Source: Symsagittifera roscoffensis (taxonomy: Eukaryota > Xenacoelomorpha > Acoela > Convolutidae). From it: 64,000 bases of DNA. Shown here one piece after another: positions 29,783-39,591 of the stretch; position 1 is the first letter of the stretch; each line of letters opens with the position of its first letter. Position numbers and translations under genes: made by a program. A model generated the notes under the pieces. That model was not told the DNA's origin, did not search any database, and worked only from the letters and a program-made list of their open reading frames with translations. The stretch covers positions 42,126,696-42,190,695 of the forward strand of contig NC_087067.1 of assembly GCF_963678635.1 (NCBI RefSeq), written 5' to 3'.

Positions 29783-30595
29783 TTTGTAATTTTCAACACG
29801 TGTGCAAAAATTAACTCAGAGTTTTTTCGCAAGATGTAAATTTTGGTTTGATTTTTCAACACGTTTGCAAAAATTTAATTAAACTTTTTTACAAGATGCA
29901 AAAACTGTTTTGGTTTTTTCAACAAGTGTGAAAAAATTTTCAACAAATTTTTGTGTTAGATGCAAGTTTTTTCATGATTTTTTTTTGAAAATAAATGCAA
30001 ATATCTAACTTATTTTTTCTTATGCATATGCAAAAATTGCAAATTTTTATTGTAAAAAACTTAATAAATTAAGGCTAAAATTTTTTCATAATTGCTGAAT
30101 TTGAGTGCTATTCCCTATCTTAGTACATTGTTTTTCCAGTATTTTTGATCAATATACATGCAAAAAGGAGATTTTTTTTATGATCAAAATTAAAACAAAA
30201 ATTTTCATTTTCTTTAATTATTAACAGTGTAAGAAAATCCTCGTTCAATTTTCTTTAAAATGCGAAAATATTTAATGAAATTTTTTTTAATTTGCGAGAT
30301 TTTCTTTGATTTTTTTAACAAGTGTGCAAAAAAAGTTATGAAAATTTTTGCATGGTACAAAAATTAATGTAAAAATTTTAACATGCTTGCAAAAATTGGT
30401 TTAACTTTTTTTGCCATCTTTCTAACAAAATTCTATAAAAGTATTTACCAGATGCATAATTAGTTTCATTTTTATCAAAGTTTTACCTTTGAAATTTCTC
30501 TATAAACTTTTCTATGATCTCTTTGTTCCTATATCTTGAAAATAAATTTAGTAGGTGCAAATCAATTAAATTACAAAGCCCAAGACAGTAGCCAA
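29783..30595. repeat. TGCAAAA-rich region (block B)
   Basis: Diverged copy of block A: words such as CACGTGTGCAAAAATT (near 29,798), CACGTTTGCAAAAATT (29,860), AAGTGTGCAAAAAAA (30,320) and CATGCTTGCAAAAATT (30,383). A reverse copy of the TATTAAGATAGGGAATA-like motif lies at about 30,108-30,128. There is no gene. Confidence 0.6.
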
Positions 30596-30943
30596 TTTAT
30601 TTACAAATCAAAGAGCTGTCGAGCAGTTGACGAATTTTGCAAGTTCTCAATGGGCCACATATCTAGAGTCAGGAATTTCAGGGTAGTTCATTCCCACATG
30701 ATCGGCCACTTCCTCCAGCATTTCTCCAAGTTGATTCTCTGTAGGGGCTACTTGCGTTATATGATGCTCGTTGAAATCCCTGCGCATCACCTCCACCATA
30801 TGCCAGACTTGGTTTGGGATGTCCATTCGTGCCAGAAAAACTCCACAAACTGTTTCGCGCACTTGGATTTGTACTAAATCAGCCGAAAGTTCCACCGAGA
30901 TCATAAGGTTGTTGTTTTGTATTGAGAAGATCGTTCTGAGCAA
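30596..30943 (-). pseudogene. Unknown - strand gene B, start lost and tail deleted
   Basis: Paralogue of gene A. The start codon position has ACG instead of ATG (30,932-30,934). The frame is open through 'EVADHVGMNYPEIPDSRYVAH' and has GAA where gene A has its stop. A deletion then removes the acidic tail, and the remaining codons for 'IENSQNSSAARQLFDL' are out of frame. An AATAAA equivalent is at 30,596-30,601. Gene A and gene B are thus broken at different places. Confidence 0.55.
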
Positions 30944-31487
30944 TAAGTTGAGTTAATGAGTAAAAACAAGATATACAATTGAGAGGGTGAAAGTTGACTG
31001 TGGTTAAGTTGAAATTATTGTATTTAGAGCTGAGAGAGGAGGTAGTTGACGATAGTTAAGTTGAAAATAAAATGATTTTTAGTTAAGAGAGAGGGGTACC
31101 TTCAACTGGAATTTGTGGGTTTAACCAATCAGAATGGATTTTCCTTATTTGGATTGTACTCGTGTCCAATCAAATTTTAGTTTCCTTTTATGGAATTCTT
31201 ATAGAAAACTCGTGTCCAATTGGAAACAAAGCTCCATTTTAAACATTGTCTTTTCCAATCACAAAAATGTTCATATTTGTTCAAGTTGTCGTATCCAATC
31301 AGAGGAACTTTTTAAGGACTTAAGTCTTCCAAATAAGTAAAAATATACACAAAAGCAATCGCAAAAATAAATGACCAAAAGTTGTTTGCTGTAAAAATAA
31401 GAATTATTGCCAATATAAGTAACAAAAGAAGAAAAATCAATAAAAGTAGCATCTCTGCAAGTCTTCTCATATCATGTTTTTTTGTAT
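30944..31487 (-). promoter_or_regulatory. Promoter region of gene B: CArG and CCAAT motifs
   Basis: CCTTATTTGG at 31,143-31,152 and CCTTTTATGG at 31,184-31,193 are perfect CArG boxes. CCAATCAG is near 31,125, CCAATC near 31,166 and CCAATT near 31,217, with further CCAATC near 31,256 and 31,294. A TTGTATATC TATA-like word is near 30,968 on the - strand. Same layout as at 29,043-29,580, retained although gene B is broken. Confidence 0.5.
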
Positions 31488-32117
31488 TTAATCGATGAGA
31501 AATTGTTGATTTTTCAGCAGATATTCAAGTTTTTTGATTTTGATGTAGATTTGAGATGATAACTCAAAGTTGATGAATTTTTCAAAGCAAATCTCTGGAA
31601 ATTTGATACCAAACCTGATCATGCAAGATTTTGAACTTTGAAAATCTTTTAAAAAAATGGAGGAATAAAGAACTTTGCTGGGGAGTTTTGACAAATTTGG
31701 GAGTTGGGTAGGGAATAAAAAAAGTCTTTGAAATATTATCTTAAGACTTTTTTATGAACTTCAAGTTTTCTAAAAATAAATAAAATTTCTTTTCTAGTCA
31801 GGTGTAACTCAGCAGTAAGTTTATAACTTTGATACGCAATATGTGGATCAAAAATAAATTCTTTGATTGAGTAAGTTTCCCTAAAGAGACCTTTACTTAG
31901 TCAAAAAACTCTTTTTTGGACAACATAAACGTCCAAAAAATTGTGAAAAAAGTAAGAATCTACATCTATTTCATCAATAAAGAAATCACACGGAATATTT
32001 TCTTTTTTCTTGTAGAGTAATTCAAGGAAGTTCAAATGCGTTTTAATTGACATTCTTCAAAAATGAAAATTTTGGATCTAAAGTTATGTCTAGAAACTGC
32101 TTAGTTCTGATTGGTTG
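31488..32117. other. Central sequence with no clear gene
   Basis: A 68-codon - strand frame (31,488-31,694) has no supporting evidence. One TCTGATTGGTTGA (reverse of CCAATCAG) lies at about 32,105-32,117, directly before the inner inverted repeat. Nothing else was seen. Confidence 0.5.
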
Positions 32118-32375
32118 AGATCAACTATGCATCAGGAGCTCGACATCTGTAATAGAGTATATGAAATAGCAACGTACAACATGAGGAGGGTGTGTGTAAC
32201 AATCAAGAAGTACAACGTGAGCAAGCCACCCTACATTCAGATTCGACTCTTCACTGCAAAGGAAAATGAAGACTTGAAGCAAGTTGCATATGTCAACTAT
32301 ACTTTGAATGAATTCGAAGAACTGCCCCAAATATTGGGAGACTTTATGTTGCTTGATAATTGTAAGCCTCAGTAA
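32115..32375 (+). pseudogene. C-terminal copy of the PC4-like gene
   Basis: It encodes 86 residues matching the C-terminal half of the gene at 26,378-26,842 ('RVYEIATYNMRRVCVTIKKYN' region through 'LLDNCKPQ'), including the whole candidate PC4-like fold. A few residues differ near its start. The N-terminal half is absent. A CCAATCAG motif in reverse lies just upstream, so transcription of this truncated copy is conceivable. Confidence 0.5.
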
Positions 32376-32442
32376 AGCTTTGTGATGTTTTGCATGTTTG
32401 ATAATTGAGATATTATTGGTTCAAAACTATTTTTTCTCACTA

Positions 32443-32855
32443 AAGTGTATTTTAAGAGCTAAAATAACTGAGGAAAAGTCAGATAAAACATAAAATTTAA
32501 TCGAAATTGACATAAAACGCTAACCAATTATCAAATGAGTTTCGTTTCCAGTATTTCATTATGAAATTACAGATAAATTTATTTAATTACTGTTTTCATC
32601 AAATTTTAGCTAAATTTTGCCTAAATTTAAGAAAATTACAAACAAGAATGTATATTTAGTTGAAAAAATTATCATTATTTTCTTTAGAATTTTTTTGAAT
32701 TTCATTGGTTATTTTCAATTTTTTTCTGCCTTAATTTGAAGTTTTTATTGGCTACATGAATTTCCTTGAAACTAATTAGACTCTAACTAATTAAAAAGTT
32801 TTTACGGTGATTGTTAATACAAAATACTCTAAAAATGATAAAACAATTCGAATTT
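32443..32855. other. Unique AT-rich segment between inner repeat and right arm
   Basis: No counterpart on the left side and no gene. On the left, this interval was presumably replaced by the tandem expansion. Confidence 0.5.
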
Positions 32856-33013
32856 TTTAAGTTTCTTCGTATATTTCAGTAAGAAAAATGTTTCCATCAA
32901 AAATGTTTTCAATGCCTGAATTGAACAGATATCAGATTTTAAAATTGAACTACTACAAAAAACTACAAGAGTAGTGAACAGATGAAGTTGGTGGAGATTG
33001 TATTAGTTTTAAA

Positions 33014-33441
33014 TTGTATAGAAACACAGAAATTTCAATAGTTTTGATAAAAGATGGAGAGGAGATTACAAAAAAGAAGAGTACTGTCAGATTAATCAAC
33101 AATGTTTTTAATTAGAAGAGTTAACTCAGATTGAGTGGTCGATCAGTAAAAAACAAAACAATGGAAGAACCTATGAAACAAAAATTGGAGATAAGGAACA
33201 TCAATTCGATTACTGTTTTGAATTTGATACAAATACAAAATCCAGATTTGTCAGAATATCTTTTGATCGTTTATCCAAAATTAATAGACTTCCGGTTGTT
33301 TATACTACAATATACCAAAAAGAAAACGATAAAAACGTATATTTTGGTAATTTCTTTTTTCACTGGCTAGAAATAGAACAAATCAAAAAAATTTTGATGG
33401 AAATTTTAAAATTTGAAATGAATATCGAAAAAACAGTATAA
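33014..33441 (+). pseudogene. Right-arm copy of the 142-codon gene, broken
   Basis: Matches 22,053-22,481 in reverse orientation. It has a small deletion causing a frameshift near 33,050 and a TAA near 33,110 ('CF*LEEL'). After that the frame is open to TAA at 33,439-33,441 with only conservative changes. Confidence 0.6.
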
Positions 33442-33594
33442 ACTAGACAAGAAATCTCATTTATCCTACTTCAAACTTCAAATCAAACTTCAAATCTTAG
33501 TTATGTTGGAAAAACTCAATAAAATTTATCGATTAAGAAGTTTCATAAACATAGTCTGGTTCTGATCTACAATGTTTTTTAAAATCTGTGAATA

Positions 33595-33775
33595 CTTCAT
33601 TCTGATTGGTTGATAACACAAATAATGCCTATGAAAGTATCCTCAAAATCTACAAATTTTAAAGAAATTGTTGAAAAATTCATGAGAAGAAGAGCTCAAC
33701 TCTGATTGATTGACATTAAATTTCTTGAAAATTTCATGACTTTTGAAGATCAATTCTGATTGGTGGACACTAAAT
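33595..33775 (+). promoter_or_regulatory. Right-arm CCAATCAG array
   Basis: Reverse-strand CCAATCAG-type words occur near 33,600 (CTGATTGGTTG), 33,702 (CTGATTGATTG) and 33,755 (CTGATTGGTGG), in the same 54-bp-unit context as on the left, upstream of the right-arm zinc-finger gene. Confidence 0.55.
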
Positions 33776-33960
33776 TTGTTGAAAATACATTACCATTGAA
33801 TATCATATCCATTCTGATTTTCTTCATTGTTAAAAACAATTGGTTAAAAAGTTTGCTGTTTTTATTCAATTTTATTCTTTTTTTGAGGCTATTCAACTCA
33901 TCTTATCTAAAAATTTGGTACATTTTAAATCTCTCATTTAATTTTTCTGTACTTTTTGAG

Positions 33961-34161
33961 ATGCCGTCACTCAATAGAAGCGAAAGGGTTGCATGTCTTG
34001 AATGTGGAAGAGAATACACTCACAAAGATGCATCAAGACATCGTAGAACCTGTGGTGTTTTGAAGTGTTCTAACTGTAATTTTCATACTTATAGCAGCGA
34101 GGAGCTCGCTAATCATTTCAAGAAGAAGCATTCTCAGCATAATATTAAATTGTGTGCTTAG
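33961..34161 (+). CDS. C2HC + C2H2 zinc-finger protein (right arm), truncated C-terminus
   Basis: ATG at 33,961, 66 residues. Compared with the left copies it has Ser for Asn at 7, Val for Asn at 33, His for Tyr at 42 and Glu for Lys at 47. All eight zinc ligands (C12, C15, H27, C31, C36, C39, H52, H57) are kept. CAG to TAG after 'LCA' removes the short C-terminal tail. Ligand conservation amid substitutions suggests that selection acted on the protein. Function is unknown beyond likely nucleic-acid binding. Confidence 0.6.
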   Translation: MPSLNRSERVACLECGREYTHKDASRHRRTCGVLKCSNCNFHTYSSEELANHFKKKHSQHNIKLCA

Positions 34162-34164
34162 CAG

Positions 34165-35671
34165 TCTCTAAACACACTTCAGAAGGTAAAATTTTTGATT
34201 TTTTTTTAAAACTTAGAAATTACTATAATTATTAGTTTTTACTGAATCTGAAAAGTCTAAGCACTTGTAACAAATCTAGTCAGAAATTATACAGTGTTTT
34301 CATTACATTACCTGAACTGTCATTTATTTTTTTTTCAAAGGTTTTGATTGATGTTAAAGACAGCAAAAATCGAGTTCAAATTGTTGTGAAACTTTCCATG
34401 GAACTCGATCCGAGAACCTTTAATCAACAGTAAAAACTCCCTTGGTTGCAAGCTTGCGGAGACTTTGTTGTGATAAATTTGTAGTAAAGTGCATAACATA
34501 TGCTAATGAGTATTTAAGTATTCGCCTAAAAATTGTAAAACTTGGATATTTTGAAAACATCAACTAATTGAAAGATTTTTTGTAGTTACTATTTCAAAAT
34601 TTTCCTTGTTTAGTGCTTGTAAAAGTGTTCATGGAGAAGAAAACTTTTTAAGCAGATAATGTGGTTTGAAATATTAATAATTATGTTTTTCTATTGCTTT
34701 TTTTGATGATTTCAGAAAAGAAATTGATAAATGACCTGGAAAAAATGTATTTTTTGCTAAACTTTGAAAGTTTCAAGATAATGATATACATCATTCCAAC
34801 TAAAAATTTAGTCTAAAACAGAAATTCAGATTTAAAACAGCATTATACAGTTATGAGGTTGAGAAAATCCTTTAAAGGCGTTTAGTAAAGGGTTTATGGT
34901 TTTTAATATAGCTTCGGATTATTGAACGTTCGTTGAAACGATACATTTTTCCATCTAAAATTCAATTTTCAAGTAAAAATTTGCTCAAATTGGATTCATT
35001 TGGTAGATAGTAGATGAAGCAGAAACTGAAAAAAGGCTAAAAAGAGATAGAACTCAATTTATTCCCTAGAAATTTTGAGATAATTTTACTAAAATTTAGC
35101 TTATAAGGTATATTTTGGGAAAAAATCCGACATAAAACTTCTCAAAGTCTTATATTTATGCGTAATTCATTAGAAAAAATTGTTATCATTTGATATATTA
35201 GGTACTTTATATGAAAGATCAAATGTTTTGAGGATAATTTTTGTAAAGTAAACTCAATCCGACATCTTTTGGAAGAAGATACATAAAGCATAAATCAAAA
35301 ACTTGCTTTCAAGATCTACATTTCCTTGCTATATACAATACACAAAACTACATACATACACAATACTACGTACAATATACAACACTATATACAATACATT
35401 ACTAAATTTTAACTATGTAGAGTTTTTTTTTTATAAAAATCAAAAAATTATACAATTGTTCTAGTTGGCACCTTGATTTGCTTTGCTAAATCAATTTTTT
35501 GAGACTCGCTCTTTCAGAAGTTTTTATATTGTAGAGGTTAGAAACTAGGTTCCCTTGCGTATTTCCGGAGATTTTCAGATTATAACTAAAAGAGCTGCTC
35601 CTAATTTTTTCTTAGATCGTCAAAAACACCTTTATATTCTCATTTTGTACATATATTTTTAAATGCTTTAA
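34165..35671. other. AT-rich right-arm sequence without recognised gene
   Basis: Reverse counterpart of 19,818-21,257, including the TGTA-type microsatellite at about 35,330-35,400. No gene was seen. Confidence 0.6.
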
Positions 35672-35897
35672 CTAGCACCAATTCTTTCTCACTTGGATAT
35701 TTTTGAGAAAATTTCCGTCATAAATTAAGAATGAAAAACTTTTGTTAATAAAAATTTTGCGAGAAAAATAATAGTTATTGATGCCAAAAGTTGTATTTTG
35801 CTTAAATAGTTTATGGTAGCGACTGAACAAGGGAACCCTGAGGAAGATATTCACAATTTTTATTGCAATAATCATAGGGTATCAGTTCTAATTTCAT
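35672..35897 (-). CDS. Small conserved overlapping ORFs, right-arm copy
   Basis: Both frames are open as on the left. The 67-codon frame differs at seven residues (for example Arg for Lys 13 and Arg for Cys 19). The 28-codon frame differs at two residues plus synonymous changes. Function unknown. Confidence 0.3.
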
Positions 35898-36757
35898 CTC
35901 TGCCAGCAAATTGTTTGTTCAGTTGATACTATTTTTCTCCTAAATTCTCCAGTTTTGACTAAATTTTCTAGTAGAGTGTGTTCAAAAGCGAAAACATGTA
36001 TTAAACAGAAAGCAAGAATAACCTTAAAACATGGAAAAACTCTACGGAAAATCATGAAAGTTATGTTGCAGAAGCAACAGAGAGATAATCATCAGTTATG
36101 AAGAAGTTTTTGTTGAAATTGAGCCAATATCGAATAAATTTTTAAGAAACATTTATCCCATTTTAAACAATTTTAGCAATAAACTGTTCATTTTCGATCA
36201 ATAATCTGAAAGTTCTAATTTTTAACATGAAAAATTTCTCACAAGTTGTAATTTTTGTACAAATTTGGGTAATTCAATGAGAAAAAAACGAGGAGGAGTT
36301 GAATTATGGAGTTTGATTTAGAAATATCATAGAATATTGCCCTTAACGTTCATTTGAATTGAGATTCCTAAAAATAATCCCAGAACTGGACAAAAAAAAA
36401 ACAGTTAAAAACCAAAATAAAAGGTTCGAAATGGAAAATTTCATGTAAGTTTGATTAATTTTTATTTTACCTTCTCAAAAATTACTACTATTTTCACTGT
36501 TTTCCGGAAGTTTCAATATTAATTCTGCTATTTTTAACCCTCTTTTCGGTGTTTGGAGCATTGTATAACCAAATATTTAGCTCAAATTAAGTTAACCTTC
36601 ATTGTATATCAATATTTTCAGAAAAAATTGTGGAAAAAGTCATTTTTTTTATTCAAAATTTTGTATCATTGTCTCAACATAATACCAATTAAAATACAGA
36701 CTTAGCTTTTTTTCAAAATCTATACGTAAAAGTATGTTTAAAATTAGATCAAAAGCA
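35898..36757. other. Outer part of right arm, no gene seen
   Basis: Reverse counterpart of 18,744-19,591. AT-rich with no ORF above chance. Confidence 0.6.
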
Positions 36758-38857
36758 GTCAAACCTCTGTCCAGAACTCATAGAAACCACCAGGAAAATA
36801 TGCATCGAATTGGTCCACTGGAAACCGGTCTTTATGATCTTGTCAAAAAATAAAGTTAGTTATAAATTCATTGAAACCCTCAATAGAAGCTTGAACAGCC
36901 TAATAGAAAACAACAAAAATACCTTCGCAATGCACACAGCAATGATTTTTCCACACTTATTACTGTGCAAAATAAAGTCCCAAAATGATGGATCTTTATA
37001 CAAAACAGTAGCAAGGCGAATTAAGCAATAGCAAGACGGAGAACTGGATGGACTCTATAACGAAGGAAAGGCGCTTGTTGAAAGGAAGTAGAAGAAAAAC
37101 TGTAACTGAAGCACAACAGTTCAACAAACTAATGATTACTGGAAGCGCAATTGCAAAACTAACAGACAAATCTTAAGGCGTTCTTTCGCTCGACGAGATT
37201 GTCAAGGGTTTGACAAGAGAACAGACTCGCATAGAGAAACACCCACCATCTAAACAAATTGATAGGAACTATATTACCCCAGTCTCAAACGAAACAATTC
37301 CTTTCCATCCATCGATATTTGATCAGATAAACGGTCAATATAACGAAAAGGCAGCCATGAGAACGCACGGATCACATGGACCATCTGGCCTCGATGCAAA
37401 TGAATGGAGACGTATTTTAACACAATTCGGGCAACAATCAGTTGAGATTTCAAAAACAATTGTTAAAATTGCCAAAAAATGGCCACCGAAGAACTAAATC
37501 CAGAACTAATGGAACCATATAACGCATGCAGATTAATACCCTTAGATAAGAATCCAGGGGTAAGACCCATAGACAAAGGAGAAGTTATGCGTAGGGTAAT
37601 AGAGCGAACAATAAGCAAATGCCTGAAAAACGAACTCATGTGCTCGGTTCGAACTACCAACCCTGCCTAGGACAAAAATGTGGCATGGAAAATGCGATCC
37701 ACACGCTAAGAGATCAATACAGAAAAACTTCAGCCAATTCTGTTTTTATAATAGATGCCGAAAATGATTTCAACTCGCTGAACCGAAAGCTGGCATTGAA
37801 AAACATCGAAAATACCTGCCTTCTCTTTTAACAGCGATTATGAACTCCTACTCCAATCCATCTAAACTGTTCGTTAACAAACCCACAATCTACTCTCAAG
37901 AAGGGACAACCCAGGGGGATCCACTAGCAATGGCCATGAACGGTCTTGCCATAATACCCCTCATAAAACTTTTATCAGCAGACGATGTAACCCAGAAATG
38001 GTACGCAGATGACGGAAACGCAGTCGGTAAAATAAGCAATCTACGAACCGTCCTCGATAAAATTGTATCACTGGGTAAATTTTTCGGCTACCACGTGAAA
38101 GCATCCAAATGCCAACTCATTGTCAAGGATGAAAAACTGGGTGAAGCTCAGAAAATCTTCGCAAATACAGGATTCACTATAAAAGCAGGAGCCCGAGTGC
38201 TTGGTTCAGTTATAGGAACAGAATCTGAATGTAAAAAGTTCCTCGAATTTCAACAGAATGAGCAAATCAAAATTTGGAAAAAAACTAAGGAAAATCGCTA
38301 AAACCTCCCCTCAAAACGTTTATGCCTGCTTTACTAAAAGAGTCCAAGAAAATCTTTCATATCTTGCCAGGACAAGCCTAACACTATGGAAAACTTAGAA
38401 ATATGTGAAAATTTTATCAAAGAACCATTATTACCTAACCTAGTCGGTAAAGACACTTTAAACCCCCAGTTCCGTGAGATATCTTTCTTACCCCTTAAAA
38501 TGGGCGGACTCAACATCAAGCTGCCATCCGATCATGAAAGCTACCTAGATTTATCTAAGGAAACATCACTAGTACTGGAATCTCAAGATCCTATTACAGC
38601 AGATACACAAAAAGAAAATATATGTACGAAAATGAAAAATTTGAAAAATGATAGAACAAGTTGAAAAAAATCAAACCTCATTATTTCCTTAAATGAAACA
38701 GATAAATACGCAATCGACCTGGCCTCTGAAAAGGAAGCCTCTCATCGGCTCAATGCTTTACCACAGAGCAGATACAACTTCAACCTGAATAAATCAGAAT
38801 TCAGAGATGGTATTTACTTAAGATACGGATGGGAACGAACCAAAACCCCACTCACAT
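36758..38857 (+). pseudogene. Non-LTR retrotransposon copy 1: reverse transcriptase region
   Basis: Resumes the element cut at 18,106, but 689 bp that copy 2 has (42,026-42,714) are missing. The RT blocks appear across several frames: 'HGPSGLDANEWRRIL', 'RLIPLDKNPGVRPIDKGEVMRR', 'VFIIDAENDFNSLNRK' (motif A), 'TTQGDPLAMAMNGLA' (motif B), YADD at 38,002-38,013 (motif C) and 'FGYHVKASKCQLIV' (motif D). It ends in 'RYGWERTKTPLT', inside the nuclease domain, where a second composite copy begins at 38,858. Similar RTs with a C-terminal restriction-like nuclease are widespread in cnidarians and other invertebrates. Stops and frameshifts (for example near 37,495, 37,668 and 37,830) show decay. Confidence 0.8.
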
Positions 38858-38883
38858 CTCTTTTTTGTGGTGAGCTCGACTCG

Positions 38884-39429
38884 ATGCTGGTGTTGCGATG
38901 GATCGAGGAAAACATGACGAAATATCGAGTGTCAAGGGCACCAACAGCGGAATCAAAACATGCCATTGATTACAACCGGAGACTTGGGTTTTTTGAGACT
39001 GCGTGCAAAGTGTTCTCTATACCTATTGAGGTGAGGCACGCGTGGAGTCGCATAAGATTCTTTCCATGGTTTCGAGCGTTGTTGATGTCTTGGTTATACA
39101 CGGTAACGAAGGATCACATGAAGAAACATCAGAAGGAGTATCGACAGTTCCTGGCCGAGATAGGACCGGAAGCTTTCACGAGACCCTTGTTGACCCATCG
39201 CAATGGGATAACCACGGGTTGGGAAAGATTTAGTGGAGTGTCTCGAGATCACACCAAAGTGAGGGAATCGATATTAGAGGAGGAATTGGCGAAGAACGTG
39301 AGCCTGAGTCTGCACAATTCCTTTTGCAGGAAAAGGGAATCTAAAGTGAAGGGTCTGCCGAATCAGGCGAAAAGACTACAGAAGCAAAGGGAGTGGATGC
39401 GGGCCTACGAACAGCTAAAGGCATGGTAA
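38884..39429 (+). CDS. C-terminal ORF of giant element, intact copy
   Basis: 181 codons open from GTG/ATG-rich 'MLVLRWIEENMTKYR' to TAA. The protein is basic, with an aromatic patch ('WSRIRFFPWFRALLMSWLYTV') and a Lys/Arg/Gln-rich C-terminus ('KGLPNQAKRLQKQREWMRAY'). It corresponds to the broken segment at 15,001-15,540. No family is recognised. The upstream context is truncated, so it probably lacks its natural promoter and N-terminus. Confidence 0.45.
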   Translation: MLVLRWIEENMTKYRVSRAPTAESKHAIDYNRRLGFFETACKVFSIPIEVRHAWSRIRFFPWFRALLMSWLYTVTKDHMKKHQKEYRQFLAEIGPEAFTRPLLTHRNGITTGWERFSGVSRDHTKVRESILEEELAKNVSLSLHNSFCRKRESKVKGLPNQAKRLQKQREWMRAYEQLKAW

Positions 39430-39563
39430 GAGATCGTAATGAGTTCCGATGACGAAGAAGAGCTGGCAAGGCAGATTAAAATGTCGGATATGTCAGGATC
39501 CAGTACCACGAAGACAAGGGGCACGAATTGAAGAGGTTGTTCAGGGATTGGTTCTTGAGTCGT

Positions 39564-39585
39564 GAGTGGGGGAAAGAAAAAAGGG
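39564..39585 (+). promoter_or_regulatory. Polypurine tract, copy 2
   Basis: Same purine run as at 15,674-15,695, followed by the candidate LTR start TGTGAACTC at 39,592. Confidence 0.6.
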
Positions 39586-39591
39586 CTCGAG

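Larger units (their letters stand above)
27555..31470. repeat. 2-kb diverged tandem duplication in the element centre
   Basis: Unit A runs from about 27,555 to 29,585 and unit B from about 29,586 to 31,470. Each contains the 3' end of the + strand gene with AATAAA, a TGCAAAA-rich region, the - strand gene and its CArG/CCAAT promoter. The units differ by many substitutions and indels, so this duplication is much older than the 3,099-bp tandem. Confidence 0.8.
18744..36757. mobile_element. 18-kb inverted-repeat element of unknown type (virus-like or large foldback)
   Basis: The outer ends pair exactly: TGCTTTTGATC at 18,744 and its reverse complement ending at 36,757. The arms (18,744-22,636 and 32,856-36,757) match throughout with scattered differences. 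A second, shorter inverted match (26,311-26,635 with 32,118-32,442) lies inside. The element interrupts a non-LTR retrotransposon (flanks 18,106 and 36,758), so it is an insertion or recombination product younger than that copy. It encodes small compact genes with TATA, CCAAT and CArG promoter motifs and AATAAA signals. No transposase, polymerase, capsid or integrase is recognised, so the class is unknown. It may be a remnant of a larger DNA virus or of a Polinton-like or foldback element. Confidence 0.6.
32856..36757 (-). repeat. Right inverted arm
   Basis: Reverse-complement partner of 18,744-22,636, more diverged from it than the tandem units are from each other. It ends at GATCAAAAGCA (36,757), directly joined to non-LTR sequence. 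It lacks any counterpart of 18,107-18,743. Confidence 0.9.

Noticed and set aside
31488-31694. 68-codon - strand ORF in the element centre
   Set aside because: No promoter motif, no duplicate and no domain; not distinguishable from chance in AT-rich DNA.
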